Assembly: GCA_036362985.1 (NCBI GenBank)
Contig: JAYGXS010000002.1
Span: 85,035,325 to 85,099,324, forward strand
DNA from: Ligula intestinalis
Taxonomy: Eukaryota; Platyhelminthes; Cestoda; Diphyllobothriidea; Diphyllobothriidae
Reading direction: 5' to 3'
DNA length: 64,000 bases
Under the pieces are notes generated by a model. The model made no database searches. It had not been told where the DNA came from and worked only from the letters and a program-made list of their open reading frames with translations. Positions 11,073 through 22,559 of the stretch are shown here, one piece after another. The stretch's first letter is position 1. Each line of letters starts with the position of its first letter. The position numbers and the translations under genes were made by a program.

Positions 11073-11660
11073 GCTCCTCCTCCTTCACCTCCTCCTCCTC
11101 CTGACACCACGCCGTGGTCTTTCGACGCCATTGCGCTTCCCGTTTGTGCATTCCTCGCCTACCTCCGAGGTCAATTTCCAGCCGCGTATGGCTCTAGCCG
11201 CCCCCTCCTGTGACTGGGTGCTGCTCCGCCTCTCTTTGTTCTTGACTTGTTCAGCTGCTGCTCCCTCTGTCAACGCCTCTTCTCTCGCCATCCCCGTTCT
11301 TCCCCCCCATTCCTTTTCTGTATCATCTTCATTCCGCCCGTTAGGTTGTCAGCTCGTTGTATCTCTACTGTCCTACTCCTTAATTCCCTTTCCGTTGTCC
11401 GAAATACTCAATGGGCAGGTCTCTCTAACCCCTTTGTTTGTTTTTAAGTCTCCTGTTCAAAGCAGGTTGCTTTTTAAATGATGCAACTCGTTGGCCCCTC
11501 CGAAAAAACATGGACCCTTATTGCTTGTTTGTGCACCGATCTATTCCTCAGGATGCGCCCATCCTGGGATAATGCTTTTGCGAGTCGGATCAACCAACTG
11601 TGTTCCGCAAAGCTACTGATAATTTATATGTTACTAGCCAACTGTCAGTAACACATCTGT
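11073..11660. other. pyrimidine-rich ARL5 3' flank
   Basis: CT-rich sequence follows the ARL5 stop. The long open frame at 11131-11481 is compositional. I cannot place a polyadenylation site with confidence. Confidence 0.4.
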
Positions 11661-11664
11661 TTTA

Positions 11665-12010
11665 TGTTTTTGTCATAAGAGTATTCCGGCTCAGACAAGG
11701 CACCGTGATATGGCTATTTCGGGCTATTGGCCCTCATCAGCCACGGGTAGCCAACTCTAGTGTAGCAGCTGAAGATCGGTGCACGAACAAATAATATATA
11801 CTCCCGATCTACAACCGCCTAGGCATCGAGCTCGATGGCTCAATGGTTAGGACGTCTGCCCCTGACCGGCGAGGCGCGAGTTCGAAACTCGGGTGCGGCG
11901 GCAACTTCAGCTGCTACACTAGAGTTGGCTACCCGTGGTTGATGAGGGCCAATAGCCCGAAATAGCTATATCACGGTGCCTTGTCTGAGCCGGAATACTC
12001 TTGTGACAAA
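11665..12010 (+). mobile_element. tRNA-derived SINE with inverted tail copy
   Basis: The SINE at 11830-12010 has an A box (TGGCTCAATGG, 11836-11846) and a B box (GAGTTCGAAACTC, 11878-11890) at normal tRNA spacing. Its unique tail runs to ..CACGGTGCCTTGTC. A minus-strand copy of the tail occupies 11665-11770, giving an inverted pair of about 100-bp arms. Further copies are at 18870-19035 (+) and 9062-9215 (-). Confidence 0.75.
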
Positions 12011-12269
12011 AATATAGACCCTATGGCTGAAACTTTTAGATGTAATCTCTCAGTAAAAATTCGTCTTCTCCGGCAGTACTACGCTTGAAGCCTGCTGTCT
12101 GGTGTATTACCCTGCATGCTTTTGCGTGCTGAGCTTCCAGTAGAGTTCTAGTCTGTTGCGTTCAAGGTAGTGTTTGTACTCGGATCACTACAGGTCAAAT
12201 ACCGGGTTGTAAGTAAAAGACAAAAGTCACCAGTGTTGTAACGGTTGCAAAGGTCGAGGTGTCACCGCC

Positions 12270-12560
12270 CATTACGCCTTGTGTGAGTCCCCCAACGAAG
12301 GACACTACAAGAAGAGGGCAAAAGCAGAAGTATTTCAGTGTCAAAGGTACAATATATTTGGAGCAAAAAACGCGTGTAAACTATGTCCATCGGGCCAATC
12401 AGCTTCTGGGGTGGCTAGTGGCACGATTGGCTGGTGCTTCACGTCTGACTGTAGCTTCAATTTTAAATTATTGATTGATTGCCTGTCAGTGTGCCTCGCC
12501 GCCTGTAGGCCGATCGTTAGCTGGCCGTGAGCGCGCTCGCTACCTGTATGCTAGCTCACT
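12270..12560 (+). repeat. dispersed repeat family R3, copy 2
   Basis: Second copy of the 8025-8310 repeat. Open frames across it are not supported by any family. Confidence 0.6.
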
Positions 12561-13325
12561 ACTAGCTGTCCGTTAAGCACCTCCTAACAACCAGAATGAC
12601 GGCTTTCTTGTGCACAGAACCCTATATTGCCGTCTCAAGCAGCAGTAACCGCTAGCAAAGCCGGAGCTAGTGTGGACTGCGTCCAGCCGTGCCCGAGAGT
12701 ACGTGTGTGTGATGTGATGATGGCAGCTGTTTTTACATGGACGGTGAGGCGAGTTCAAGTGTTTTGCTATTGGTGTGTTTGTATTTGCTCGAGGGGATGT
12801 CGCTTGTAGAGGCCCCCTGCTGTGTGGCCCGGGCTTGTAGTGTTCAGGTGGCTCTGGATGAACCGCGACTAGTTGGGCATGCGTGTGCGTGCCTATGTGC
12901 TACTGAATATCGATCAAGTGGTCTTCAGGACGGCCAACATTAGGGAACGAAGGGGGGGATCAGGTACTGTGCCCGTCCGCCACAATTCCCCGTGGGGCCT
13001 TTTTCGGTCATTTATTTATGATCAATTCTGCAGTATTCTACAAATCAAAAGAGATCGGAAGGCTGCCTGGACGTGTCGAGCCAGGGGATTCCTTAGGAGT
13101 CTGTTCATCTTGCATTATTTTAACGCAATGTGGTCAGGGATGTGTGGGTTTCGGTTTGAGCAAGCAAGGATGCCTGAAGAACATGAATCTATGAGCAGAT
13201 TGTTCAACTGTATGACCATCCACTCTGCTCTCTGGGTTTTGGGGTTTCCCACTAGCGTCTTGGAAATGAGTGGATAGGTTTGGTTAACATTGACTCGTTT
13301 GTAACTCTCAACCAGTTGGGCAGTA
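12561..13325. other. no recognised feature
   Basis: ORFs at 12737-12943 and 12873-13277 overlap in different frames and show no recognisable domain. Confidence 0.4.
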
Positions 13326-13329
13326 GGAT

Positions 13330-13700
13330 GACGCGCTGGCATGTTCGTTCCACAAGTGACGACTTGTTTTGGCCAAATTGAGTCCCAGCACCGAACATGG
13401 ATTGGGCAAGTCGTTGCATTTGTTTGCGGATTGGGAGCACGTTGACCGTGAATCGAGTAATTCTCGGCTCACCCGATTGTCACCTCTTGTGAAAATTTCG
13501 GCCTCATCAAATGTGAAGGGTGGTAGGGTCTCGCGTAATGAGCCGCAACTTGAGAATTGGCATCATTTCGCCGCACTGCTGCCGCGTGTTCGGCAATTCG
13601 CGTTTTAAAATTCTCCGACGTAGTCGCTTTTCGTGTAACTGCACCACATATTTTAGACGACTCCTGATGTTTCTTGCCGTGGCAGTGGGTCTTTTGATTT
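13330..13700 (-). mobile_element. PLE endonuclease fragment
   Basis: The minus strand encodes remnants of the PLE GIY-YIG domain and C-terminus, in pieces: the ..DYVGE-equivalent SDYVGE region, IAEHAAAVRR, NSQVAAHYARP, and an EAEI.TRGDNR region. They match the copy at 42150-43550. Frameshifts and substitutions throughout. Confidence 0.75.
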
Positions 13701-13704
13701 TATT

Positions 13705-13965
13705 TCCACCACGCGTGATGACAGTTCAGCAGGTCAGAGCCCACCTGCCATTCAACAAACTATTAACACGCAATTACGTCTAATTGTCGTCGTATGTTTG
13801 CAGTAATTACTGTATCCAAACTGCAGACTCCTGTGCATACGCTATTCCTATCTGCTACTGCTCTCTGCTTATGCCTCTGATGATGAATGCGCAACGGATC
13901 TCGAAACTTCAGGCGAATAAAAGTATTGTCCCAGTGATCGAGTCGTCTTCTTCTCTAAATACTGA
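13705..13965 (+). mobile_element. PLE 3' UTR and 3' end
   Basis: Directly abuts the minus-strand fragment on the left, head to head. It matches 25240-25490 (CGTGATGA.A.TTCA.CAG.TCAGAGCCCAC..). It ends with the hairpin motif CTGATGA (13877-13883), GAAAC, then AATAAA and a TCTTCTTCTC tail. Helix I GCCT (13873-13876) pairs with AGGC (13911-13914). Confidence 0.75.
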
Positions 13966-14045
13966 ACTGTCGGTCCTGCCTTGTGTCAAAGTTTTGCTGT
14001 AGGAGATGATAGAATGAGTTCGCTGTAGCCTAGTAAGGTTAGTAA

Positions 14046-14265
14046 ATGTTGATGGAAGCAAACAGGGGAGTTCCAGGAAGCAGCGTAGCAGGAGAAAAAG
14101 AGGTTTTGGAAGAAGAAGGAGCCGCGATCACTGGAATAAGAAATGTATTTTCCTGGCAGTTTGGATTCTGTCTCATGTCTCTGATGAAGAATCCGCGACG
14201 GATATCGAAACGTCAGGCGAATAAACATATTGGCTCAGCGATCGAGTCTTCTTCTTCTCACACGC
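14046..14265 (+). mobile_element. PLE 3' end with hairpin motif
   Basis: A second 3' end lies just downstream of the previous one. CTGATGA 14181-14187, ATCC/GGAT stem, GAAAC, ACGT palindrome, then CAGGCGAATAAA and a TCTTCTTCTTCTC tail. Confidence 0.7.
14177..14218 (+). ncRNA. hammerhead-like ribozyme motif, best-preserved copy
   Basis: CTGATGA, a helix II of about 6 bp with one bulge (GAATCC with GGATaTC), GAAA, then ACGT and C. Helix I is GTCT (14177-14180) with AGGC (14215-14218). All invariant core positions of the hammerhead consensus are present. Helix III would be the self-complementary ACGU, which implies action as a dimer. Inferred, not tested. Confidence 0.55.
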
Positions 14266-14541
14266 AGCACTACCGAATTCAGGCTGCCACAACCTTGTCT
14301 GTGGCGTCGAGAGTTAGGAGGGCGTCGGTCAGCAGCGACCACTGCATGTGTGTTGCAATCTTACGGCGGGTCGTAAAGGACATTTACTGGACCGGATTGG
14401 GGCTCTGCAAATGTTTCCCGAGTTGCACATCAATAATGGCTGCTACGCACGGTGTGGTATGTCGAGTCGTGTCAACCACTTGTTACCAAGCCTAGTATCA
14501 GAAGAATGATTGAGTAGGACAGTGCACTGAGAGAAAGGGAG

Positions 14542-15004
14542 TTTGGGATATGATGTGGTCCAGCCAGCTAATAGGCGATAGAGTGTATCCCAACGAATAT
14601 AAACTAATAGGTATGGTAAGGCGTGGAAGGCCAGACTGTTAGAGATAATTTAATAAGGTGTAACAAGCGTAGAATGTAAGCAATAGGCAAGAGACTCTCA
14701 GACAAGTGCAGTCCAGCCATCAATGGGCCGGAGTCCAGAGGCGCAGTCCGGTAAGTAGATCACCGGGTCCGGACAACTACAACCGAGCAGTAGATTTTCG
14801 GTTTTGGGAGTGACTGAGCGTAAACAACTCCCCCGCAGTAAGCTCCTAGCCTTGGGTTGTGGTTGGCCCGTGAGGCCAGACAGGGGGTGACCTTAAACAG
14901 AGGTTTTGATGTCGTCTCTTGCGCATGCGCGTTGGTCATGCCAGACGTGACCTGTCCCTTGGGCGCCCGAGGAAAGCATGGCTGAGAAGTACAAGGTCGC
15001 TACA
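14542..15004 (+). mobile_element. solo LTR, family A
   Basis: A 463-bp sequence (TTTGGGATATG..GGTCGCTACA) flanked by GGAG on both sides (14538-14541 and 15005-15008). A homologous 467-bp copy at 48268-48734 is flanked by TATC on both sides. Different 4-bp duplications around the same unit show independent insertion. 4-bp target duplications fit gypsy-type LTR elements. No internal domain is present. Confidence 0.75.
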
Positions 15005-15289
15005 GGAGTGAGATCGAGTCTGGGAATCTGTTTAGCACAAAGTTCTAAAGCTCTTGAAATTACCCTGGTACTCCAAAGGCCTTGGATTTGGAATAACGCT
15101 ATTTGAATTTGAAATCTAGGACATTTTCACACAGTCAGGATAATATTTGTACCAGATTTCTCTGAAAACCTGGTCCATTTTACGCAGACACGGTCTTGTG
15201 TGGCACTCGTTCGCAGGCTGATTGGCTTTGTCGCGGTAGTTAACGACTCAGCCACCAACTGTCAAGTCATAATCACATCAATTACGACC

Positions 15290-15440
15290 CTAACCAGCAA
15301 AACGATCAGGTCAGCGGTTCCTTTGATGTAGTCGCGAGTATTACAGGTACTGAGCACATTGCGTCCTTTTTATCCTTCTCTCTGATGATAGGTGTGGGTG
15401 ACAATCCGAAACTTCAGGCTAAATGCTGCAAACTTTTCTT
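15290..15440 (+). mobile_element. PLE 3' end with hairpin motif
   Basis: CTGATGA at 15382-15388, a hairpin, then CCGAAACTTCAGGC followed by A-rich sequence. Helix III palindrome lost (ACTT). Confidence 0.6.
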
Positions 15441-15444
15441 CATT

Positions 15445-16100
15445 TTGCAACCTTCGTGGTGATCTTCGAGGTCGCTATTGATGGTTATCGCGTGGTCGCC
15501 AACTTTTCGGTGAACTCTGGAGTCTGGTGGGTCGCATCTCGGTGATGTTGTCTTGACTTCTACTGTCTTCTCCTGTTGTCCCGGATGACCCCTTCTTTAC
15601 TCACCGCTATATTATTTTTCCAATGACGAAAAGTGTCCCGAACTCTCAACAGCAGGATCCCATCGAACTGCATCATTTCAAACCATGCTACCTATTAGGG
15701 CAGTTATTTCTCCTACCTTTTTTTGTAAATTGGTGGCTCGCTGAACTCATCCACCGATATAGGAGTTTTTTACTGCCCAGATAATTATTTTATAAGAGTC
15801 CGTTGTTAATCGGATCTAACTTACCACCTCACCACGTGTAACATACTACTAATTCCTGTTGTCACACAGCTGCTTACGCGCAGCTGTGATCACCGATTTT
15901 TATTGTCTTATTTTCACGATAGCGCTAAGTTTATAATGAAAGGGCTCCTTGGGCCTTAAATATACAATTTATTTATACGTCTTGTTTCAGTGCTCGCATC
16001 TTCTCCTTCGTCCCGCCCAGGAGGGTAACGGAGGAGGGAGTGCAGCACTGTAGAGTAATTCACACGTGAGTCACCGCCCTGTGTTTATGTTATAACTCAG
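15445..16100. other. no recognised feature
   Basis: No ORF, repeat or RNA signal that I can support. Confidence 0.4.
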
Positions 16101-16104
16101 TCTG

Positions 16105-16415
16105 ATCTGGCCGGACAGAAGAAGGCAAGAGAGTGGATCCGTTGGCAACGACTTTATTTAAAACCACACAAGGACAGTGGGGTTTGTGGGGGTCTTTTAG
16201 TTTGTCCACTCCGGCGTATTTATGAGGTTCTCGTCTTTCTAGAATATTCCTGGCGTATAGTGTGCGCCTGGCATGTTGAAACCTTGTCGACTGCAGCCAC
16301 TGCCTACGTTGTGTGGGCGGCCATCTCGTTTGCTCGACGCACGGCGTGGGCAGCTTGCATGCTGGCATGCCCCAGCGCAGACTGCCGTGAGTGCATGGGG
16401 GGTCCCGGCTTCCGC
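16105..16415 (+). repeat. dispersed repeat R4 (possible LTR), copy 2
   Basis: Second copy of 10580-10925, same orientation. No target duplication identified. Confidence 0.6.
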
Positions 16416-16884
16416 CAAAGTGTTAGGCACAGTGTTAGGCATCCGCCACAGTTTTAGACATCATTGTTCCAGACAGAAAAAACGACGAACGAGGCTGACT
16501 GGAGGGCAGATATTCAGGTTCATAGGCTCCTTCCAACCTGACCTCTATGACAATCACACGTTAATGAGATCCGACGAGACGGCTTCCGTTTAAACCTGGT
16601 GTACTATGCACGGGGCACCAGATCGCTTGTGGCACGCCTAGACGAGCTATTTACTGCATTAATAACAGCATCCCTGCCCGCCTCCAATCATCATTGGAAC
16701 CTGGTGGGAATGAAATGAGTGTGTGCTAAATGATACCCAGTTTCGAATGCACTGGGTACCCGCGTTACGTTCACCCGACAGTTCGTCGCTCTCGATGATG
16801 TCCACCACGTGCTTCAGCAAGCTGAAGCAATGTAGCGACTCCCGCGGGATAATAGTGGAAGTGGACTTGCGCAAGATCTAGCCA

Positions 16885-17200
16885 ACTCTCTGACCACTCC
16901 CACACCGGGACCTGGTTTTCAAGACAGAGTCAAAAGACCGGAGATGGGAGAAGGTGCAGGCGGCTGGCGCGACCAACACTCAACACGCGTACCAAAAGCA
17001 CACCTTACTAGGTAGGCTCCCACGTGCGTGAGAGCGCCAAAACGGCCAAATTAAGAAGGCGCCTGGCTGCCAGCCATTTCACGGAACAAGACACACACTA
17101 GGCCGACTGCGGTGTCCAAGGTATCTCGTTAGTTGGCAACCCCTCCAAGCCACGGCTTTCAGTGCACCGCGATAGATTCAAGCGTGCGTCAGGTTGTGTA
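16885..17200 (-). repeat. dispersed repeat family R2, copy 3
   Basis: Minus-strand copy of the 23165-23515 repeat, with the AGCCGTG/CAACTGACGGGATAA-type and CACCGGGTCC-type blocks in reverse order. It is adjacent to the fold-back element at 17355. Confidence 0.7.
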
Positions 17201-17354
17201 TAGCGAGGCAAGAAATGCGCTACGTTCACCTTATGAGGCAAACAAAGAATATAATCGTGCGCATAGACTGCTACACCGGACAGCAATGGAAAACAAAGTG
17301 GAATGAATGTAAACATTGCCAGTTTGTCGGAAAGAACCGAGATCTCTTGTACAG

Positions 17355-18345
17355 TATGGTGAATGCTGCATGAAAGATTCCGCAATTTGAAAAAGACTGC
17401 TACTCACTCGTAAACCAACATTGAGAAGGGTTGCAATACTGTTTATCATGCAGTCCAATTTGAATTCTTTTCACTCATGCCAGGATGCCGACTTTGTGAT
17501 GAGCTTCTTTTTGACCGCTGCGAAAAAGTTGATTCTGTAAAAAATGGCTACTGAAATAGTATGCATTTTTATCATCGATTTTGACTGCCTTTATTAATTT
17601 AAATATATTTTATGGAAAGCATGCACGAAAAAATCCTCTCTTGTACTTATTTGATAGGAAATTACGCCTTCTTTGCATTTTATTCTTAAAGGAAGGGTTT
17701 GTTGCCGTTTTAAAAGAAAATTCTAATATTGTTTTTTTTACGACTGTGCGATGTTCATTCATAATACATCGTATCTGTCAATTTATTAATGCTGCCACTG
17801 ATGTATACAGCATGACCCATGACTATTGCGAAATTCTATGAGAGCTGTGCAACCACTCTCTCAAGCTAAAGGCGAAAACGTACTTTTCCTTAAACAGGAT
17901 GAACACAGCATTCAGTTTGTAAAACTTGAATTCAGTTCTAGCAGTCGATAGCTTTCAAAATCATTCGGCAATTTAGAAACTTTTTTAAAACCGAAGGAAC
18001 CCCTTCCTTTAAGAATAAAATTCAAAGAAGGCTTTATTTCCTATCAAATAAGTTCAAGAGAGGATTTTTTGTGCATGCTTTCCATAAAATATACTTGAAT
18101 TTATAAAGGCAGTCAAATCAATGATAAAAATGCATACTATATAAGTGGCCATTTTTTATCGAATCAACTTTTTCGCAGCGGTCAAAAAGAATCTCATCAC
18201 AGAGTCGGCATCCTAGCGGAACTGAAAAGAATTCAAATTGCAGTGCATGATAAACAGTATTGCAACCCTTCTTAATGTTGTTTTGCGAGTGATTACCGGT
18301 ACTTTTCAAATTGCGGAATGTTTCACACAGCACTGGCCATACTGT
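17355..18345. mobile_element. fold-back element with ~380-bp inverted arms
   Basis: Arms 17355-17740 and 17970-18345 are inverted repeats of high similarity around a spacer of about 230 bp. Landmarks are GGGTTGCAATACTGTTTATC, GACCGCTGCGAAAAAGTTG and AAAGCATGCAC. No transposase. A diverged fragment of one arm lies at 53590-53720, so the arm sequence is mobile or repeated. Class unknown. Confidence 0.75.
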
Positions 18346-18869
18346 AGGTTCCTACTGGTAAAAACAAAAGTTCGTCCTTAACTTTCCCGTCACAAATATG
18401 ATACGTTAACACAAACGTAGTACTCTTAACAGCAGGCCATCAGCAAGCGCAATGACCTGCATTCTCATATAAGGCCTTGTCTGTGCAGAGCAATCGTCAC
18501 ATGCAGGTGACCAACATGGTCTATGACAGTGAGCCCGTACTTATCACGCCAACAAGGGTGATTAACTGGCGGCCATTAACGACTCGGGTGCGGACTGCCA
18601 GGCCATAAATCACGAGTCATTGGCGGTAGTTATCGCGGGAGCTGCTAATTGCAGTACGGAGGTGGTCGCGTAGCCACTGTGGCCTATAAATACTGTGACC
18701 TTGTGTGTTTCTATCACTCTTACCTACGACTGGCTCTGCTGAGCGGGAATCCAAACCGTCGGAACAAAAGTTACCAGTGACCTCGCCTTCTCCTTCTGAG
18801 GTTAGCAAACGTTCACAATACATCAGGACTGATGCGAGTTGCTGGAAACTAGCGACCGACAAGACAGCG

Positions 18870-19035
18870 AACGCGTGGCTCAGTGGTTAGTTCGTTTGCC
18901 TCTGACCGGAGAGACGCAAGTTCGAAACTCGAGTATGGCAGAAATTTCAGCTGCAACACTGGAGTTGGGTATCGCTAGCTGACGACGGCTAATGAGCCAG
19001 AAACGACCATTCTAGAGTCCCATGTCTTGTTGAAA
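18870..19035 (+). mobile_element. tRNA-derived SINE
   Basis: A box TGGCTCAGTGG (18876-18886), B box AAGTTCGAAACTC (18918-18930). The tail begins TTTCAGCTGCAACACT..GAGTTGG, like the 11830 copy. Only one strand, no inverted partner. Confidence 0.7.
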
Positions 19036-19505
19036 TATTACCATAGGATTAGCGGAACTGTTCTGCGCCTAGCCGGCCTGCGAATGTTTGTCATGTGGTT
19101 CAGTCGATGAACTAGCGAATACAGCTTTAAGACTGGCAGCGGGTCTTGCCACTTCCTGCTTACTTAATTGCTAACTAGCGCTTCTTGAATACGTATAACG
19201 AATAAGAAGATTGTCTAACTCATGAAGTGTCAACATCGATATTGGAGAGGGGGGTTAGCGCACATTTTAGGTTGTTACTTATGCATATTGAATTAATTGA
19301 AGGCATAGAAAGCTGTTTGCTTAAGCATGTTTCACTTCAGATCGGTTTATTGCAGGAAAAGCGCGCCAGGATGGTTCGAAATCCGACGTTTGTTGATACC
19401 CAGTAGATTTCCTATGCTATTTAATCCTACGGATCAAAGTCTTGCCCTTTTGCGCACTATACTATAAACTTATCAATTATTGGTTTATTGAGTTTCATGA
19501 TATTT

Positions 19506-20400
19506 CTGAAAAAACGTTGGTGGTTAGGAGGTCGTCTCCTTCAAATTACCTGGAGTCAAACTTTTACCGTTCTGGAGTTAGATTAGCATAGTTTCCGCCA
19601 CGAAGCGCCGCGCACACCTCCATTTCACATGAGCAACAACTTTACGTTAGTTTATTTTATTTGGTTCATTTAACTTATTTACATTTATGTTCAGTTTTTA
19701 GTTTATTATTATGTTTACTATTTTTAGCTTTACTAATGAACTAAAATCAACTAACTAAAAAACTTAAGCTTAACTAAGCTAAACTGCGAGATACGTGATG
19801 AGCTACGTACGGTCCAGTTAGCGACTTCTACCCCATGATAACTTCGGCGCGGTTACGTAGTTTTTTTTAAGCGCATAACACAGGTCTACCTTTTTATACC
19901 AGCCCGAAGAGAATTTATCAAAAGCAGACGCATAATCGTCAATTTATTTGCTGATCTTCGGTTTCTTCTTTCTGCCGGTCATAGCAACGATGTGCTTGGG
20001 ACTACAAAGTTAGTTTAACCCAACAACTAGCGACCATAGTCAGATCGAGATATCCGTTGACAGTTATGATCTGGTTTCTGAATAGAGAGACCCTATTTGG
20101 ACAAACGAGGTGGATAATTTTAACCATTGAACATAGGGCATGACCGTCCAGTATGTTGGCGGGCTTTTTAATGTTTTTATTTGTCATGAAGAGTTTCCAA
20201 AAACTCGAAGAAAACACATTCTAGGCTTCTTGTAAGTTAGTTCGCATGTAAATTGAAGGTATGTGCGGCGCTTCGCGCCGCTTACTATACTAAGCAAACT
20301 TCAGAACAGTAAGTTGGACCACAGGTGGTTTGAAATAGACGACCTCCTAACCAACATTTCCTTTTTTAAAATTATTTTAGAAAACTATCTAAAATAACAG
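19506..20400. mobile_element. inverted-terminal-repeat element, non-autonomous
   Basis: Left end (GTTGGTGGTTAGGAGGTCGTC, about 19515-19535) and right end (GACGACCTCCTAACCAAC, about 20340) begin inverted repeats of about 130-150 bp. They continue inward to a GCGGCGC..GCGCCG-rich segment and ..CATGTAAATTGAAGG. The middle is AT-rich with no transposase. Another copy of the right end is at 43810-43960. Confidence 0.65.
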
Positions 20401-20580
20401 TTGACTGGCCTATGGCCACTATAATTACCTTCTTTTTTGGTTGCTTTCTCATCTCTGAAGATGGACGCCTGTAAGAATTCGAAAGTTAAGAACAATAAAT
20501 CAACTGATCTGATGCGCGACACGCCTTCTTCCTCGTCCATGCAAATACCTGGATCACGAACTTTCTCATTCATTCGGAAA
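20401..20580 (+). mobile_element. PLE 3' end with hairpin motif
   Basis: GTTGACTGGCC..ATTACC leads to CTGAAGA (20454-20460), a stem, GAAAGTTA, and then ..CAATAAA. Related to the 3' end at 48739-48900. Confidence 0.55.
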
Positions 20581-20584
20581 TAAT

Positions 20585-21020
20585 ATTATGATAAAGGCAA
20601 TGCGTAAAAACGCCGAAACACCTGCTAGTCTGTCGGTCGTTCTTCCTGAATTTTTATTGGCTACACGTTTATCCGCCAGATGTTCCAAATACTCACTCTT
20701 TCCTGAATACGAGATCTAGTCATGTGAACAGCCCCGAACAATCTTTTACACACACCCATGCCTAGACCATTTATGGGAAGAATGGACAGACACCAGCGGC
20801 CGTTTAGCTTATTGAAGAGAATTGAGAAAACAAAAAAACTGATTCAGCATTTATTTGGTCATATTAGGTTATTAGAAATGGCTTTATGTGTAAACCCATT
20901 CAAATATGCGTCCTACACTTTACAAATGTATTATTAACGGCGGTATGCCCTGTGGGAGACCCTCAGACCTGTCAAACATAACAGCGCACCGCATTGTGCT
21001 GTAATAGGCCCAGTTGGCTA
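20585..21020. other. no recognised feature
   Basis: No supported gene or repeat. Confidence 0.4.
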
Positions 21021-21051
21021 ACAATTGAGCTCTTTGAATGACATGTGTTCT

Positions 21052-21550
21052 CTATGGGGCCGTTTGAGTTCCTTTGACGGCTTTCACGATTTCATCGGAA
21101 AAATTTATAACGTTAAGCTTGCTAACGTGCATACTGACAGCCCTGTCACGCTTAAAGATGAGGTTTACTTCTGCCTTGGCGCTGACGTTAACCAATGCAA
21201 ATCTCATTTCGTCAAGTTTACCAGGAGGCAACCACCAGACCATTTTCAAAAAATGATAACGAATGCCAACAACTAGGGGCACATTATCAGTAGTTTGAAG
21301 TAAAAAACGCAAAATGGGCTTATGTTACCTTCCGAAGAAATGCAACCGTGACTGCTGGGAAATTTATTTTGCATGAAAACTGCAAATAGCCACCTTCACG
21401 GAACTTAGTCACGAAAACACTACCTTCGCAGAATCCCGGTCTGTCAAAAACCATTGAGAATTCTGTGTTACTGAATTTGCGATAGAGCAGCGTAGTCTTG
21501 AGTTCAGTGAGCCTTTCCATATGCTGTTGCACAAAAGCTGTCATATACAT
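21052..21550 (-). other. possible unrecognised coding segments (two ORFs)
   Basis: Minus-strand ORFs 21320-21550 (76 codons) and 21052-21312 (86 codons) follow each other. A GTAACA donor at the end of the first and a CCCCTAG acceptor before the second would make a 57-bp intron. The phase does not match (the join runs into a stop), so this may be a decayed gene or chance. The amino-acid text is varied rather than low-complexity. No family recognised. Confidence 0.2.
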
Positions 21551-22559
21551 TCGATTTTTTCGACGCGGACACCTTCATTTCAACAAGATAAAAAGCATAA
21601 CGTGTGAGCCAGTGTTTAAAGTCGTAGACAGTTAACTAGGTTTGCAGATTTGTATATCACCCCTCTGACTAACATGAATGTGATTAAAAAAATAAAAATT
21701 AAGGGTAGATAGAATGGAGTGTGACTGCCTAGATTCAGTTTATGGAAATTCTATGGAGAGAATTCGTCACGTATCATGGTGTGTATAGCAGGTCTGGCCG
21801 AGAAGCGGCAGCAAAAGAATCAGGAGCACGGCTAACCCCATGTGTGTCTGTGTGTGTTTGCACCTTTAGTGTTGCTTCAGAACATTCCTGCTATCAGCAG
21901 CAATTTAGGTTGCAATCCTAGGCCACCTAAGTCAAGTCAATGTACTTGCATTACGCCTATCACAGTCATCATTTTCGTTCGGTAATGGAATAATTCGATA
22001 GTCGTTATCCTCGCCACAGGCTGCGCTCCTCACGTGAGAACGGCAGAAGTTCGTGACCGGTTGCTCGTCGCTGTCTTGCCAATTACGCTGAATCTGATAG
22101 TGGGACTCCGGGGGGAGGGGGGGTTGATCGTCGCTGTACGTCTGACCATCGGCAGTGCGTAAAGCCGGCTGCCATGACTCAGCGGCGTGGAGATTAACGA
22201 CAATCGATACCATGCTGTAGCCTCTCTGTTTAACGTGAGAGAGAATGTTGTCAAAACGGGGAGAATAAACCGCGGATAAACGTGGCCTCCGCACTAGTTA
22301 GCATACATGACAGGCAGAACGTTGGGGCCGCACCCTACCAACACTAACACCGTACTAGCCCTTAGCTTTCAGGCACCCTTTGCATTGTCAATTGCGATCT
22401 GTTTTCCTTTGAAGTAATTTAACTCTCTGCCATTAGCGTTACAAACGCTACTAGCCGAAACCATAGTCACCGCAGTCGCCATGAAAATCCTCTGTTGAAA
22501 GTTAAGCTGTGTTCTTGTTCCGTTTCTCGTTCTCATCCTCTTTCGTTCTTTTCGCTCTC

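Noticed and set aside
11131..11481. 116-codon ORF with hydrophobic stretches
   Set aside because: Pyrimidine-rich DNA in the ARL5 3' flank gives Leu/Ser/Phe runs by composition.
19650..19800. Alternating TTTA/AACTA tract as a replication origin or matrix attachment site
   Set aside because: Simple AT-rich interior of an inverted-repeat element; nothing specific supports function.
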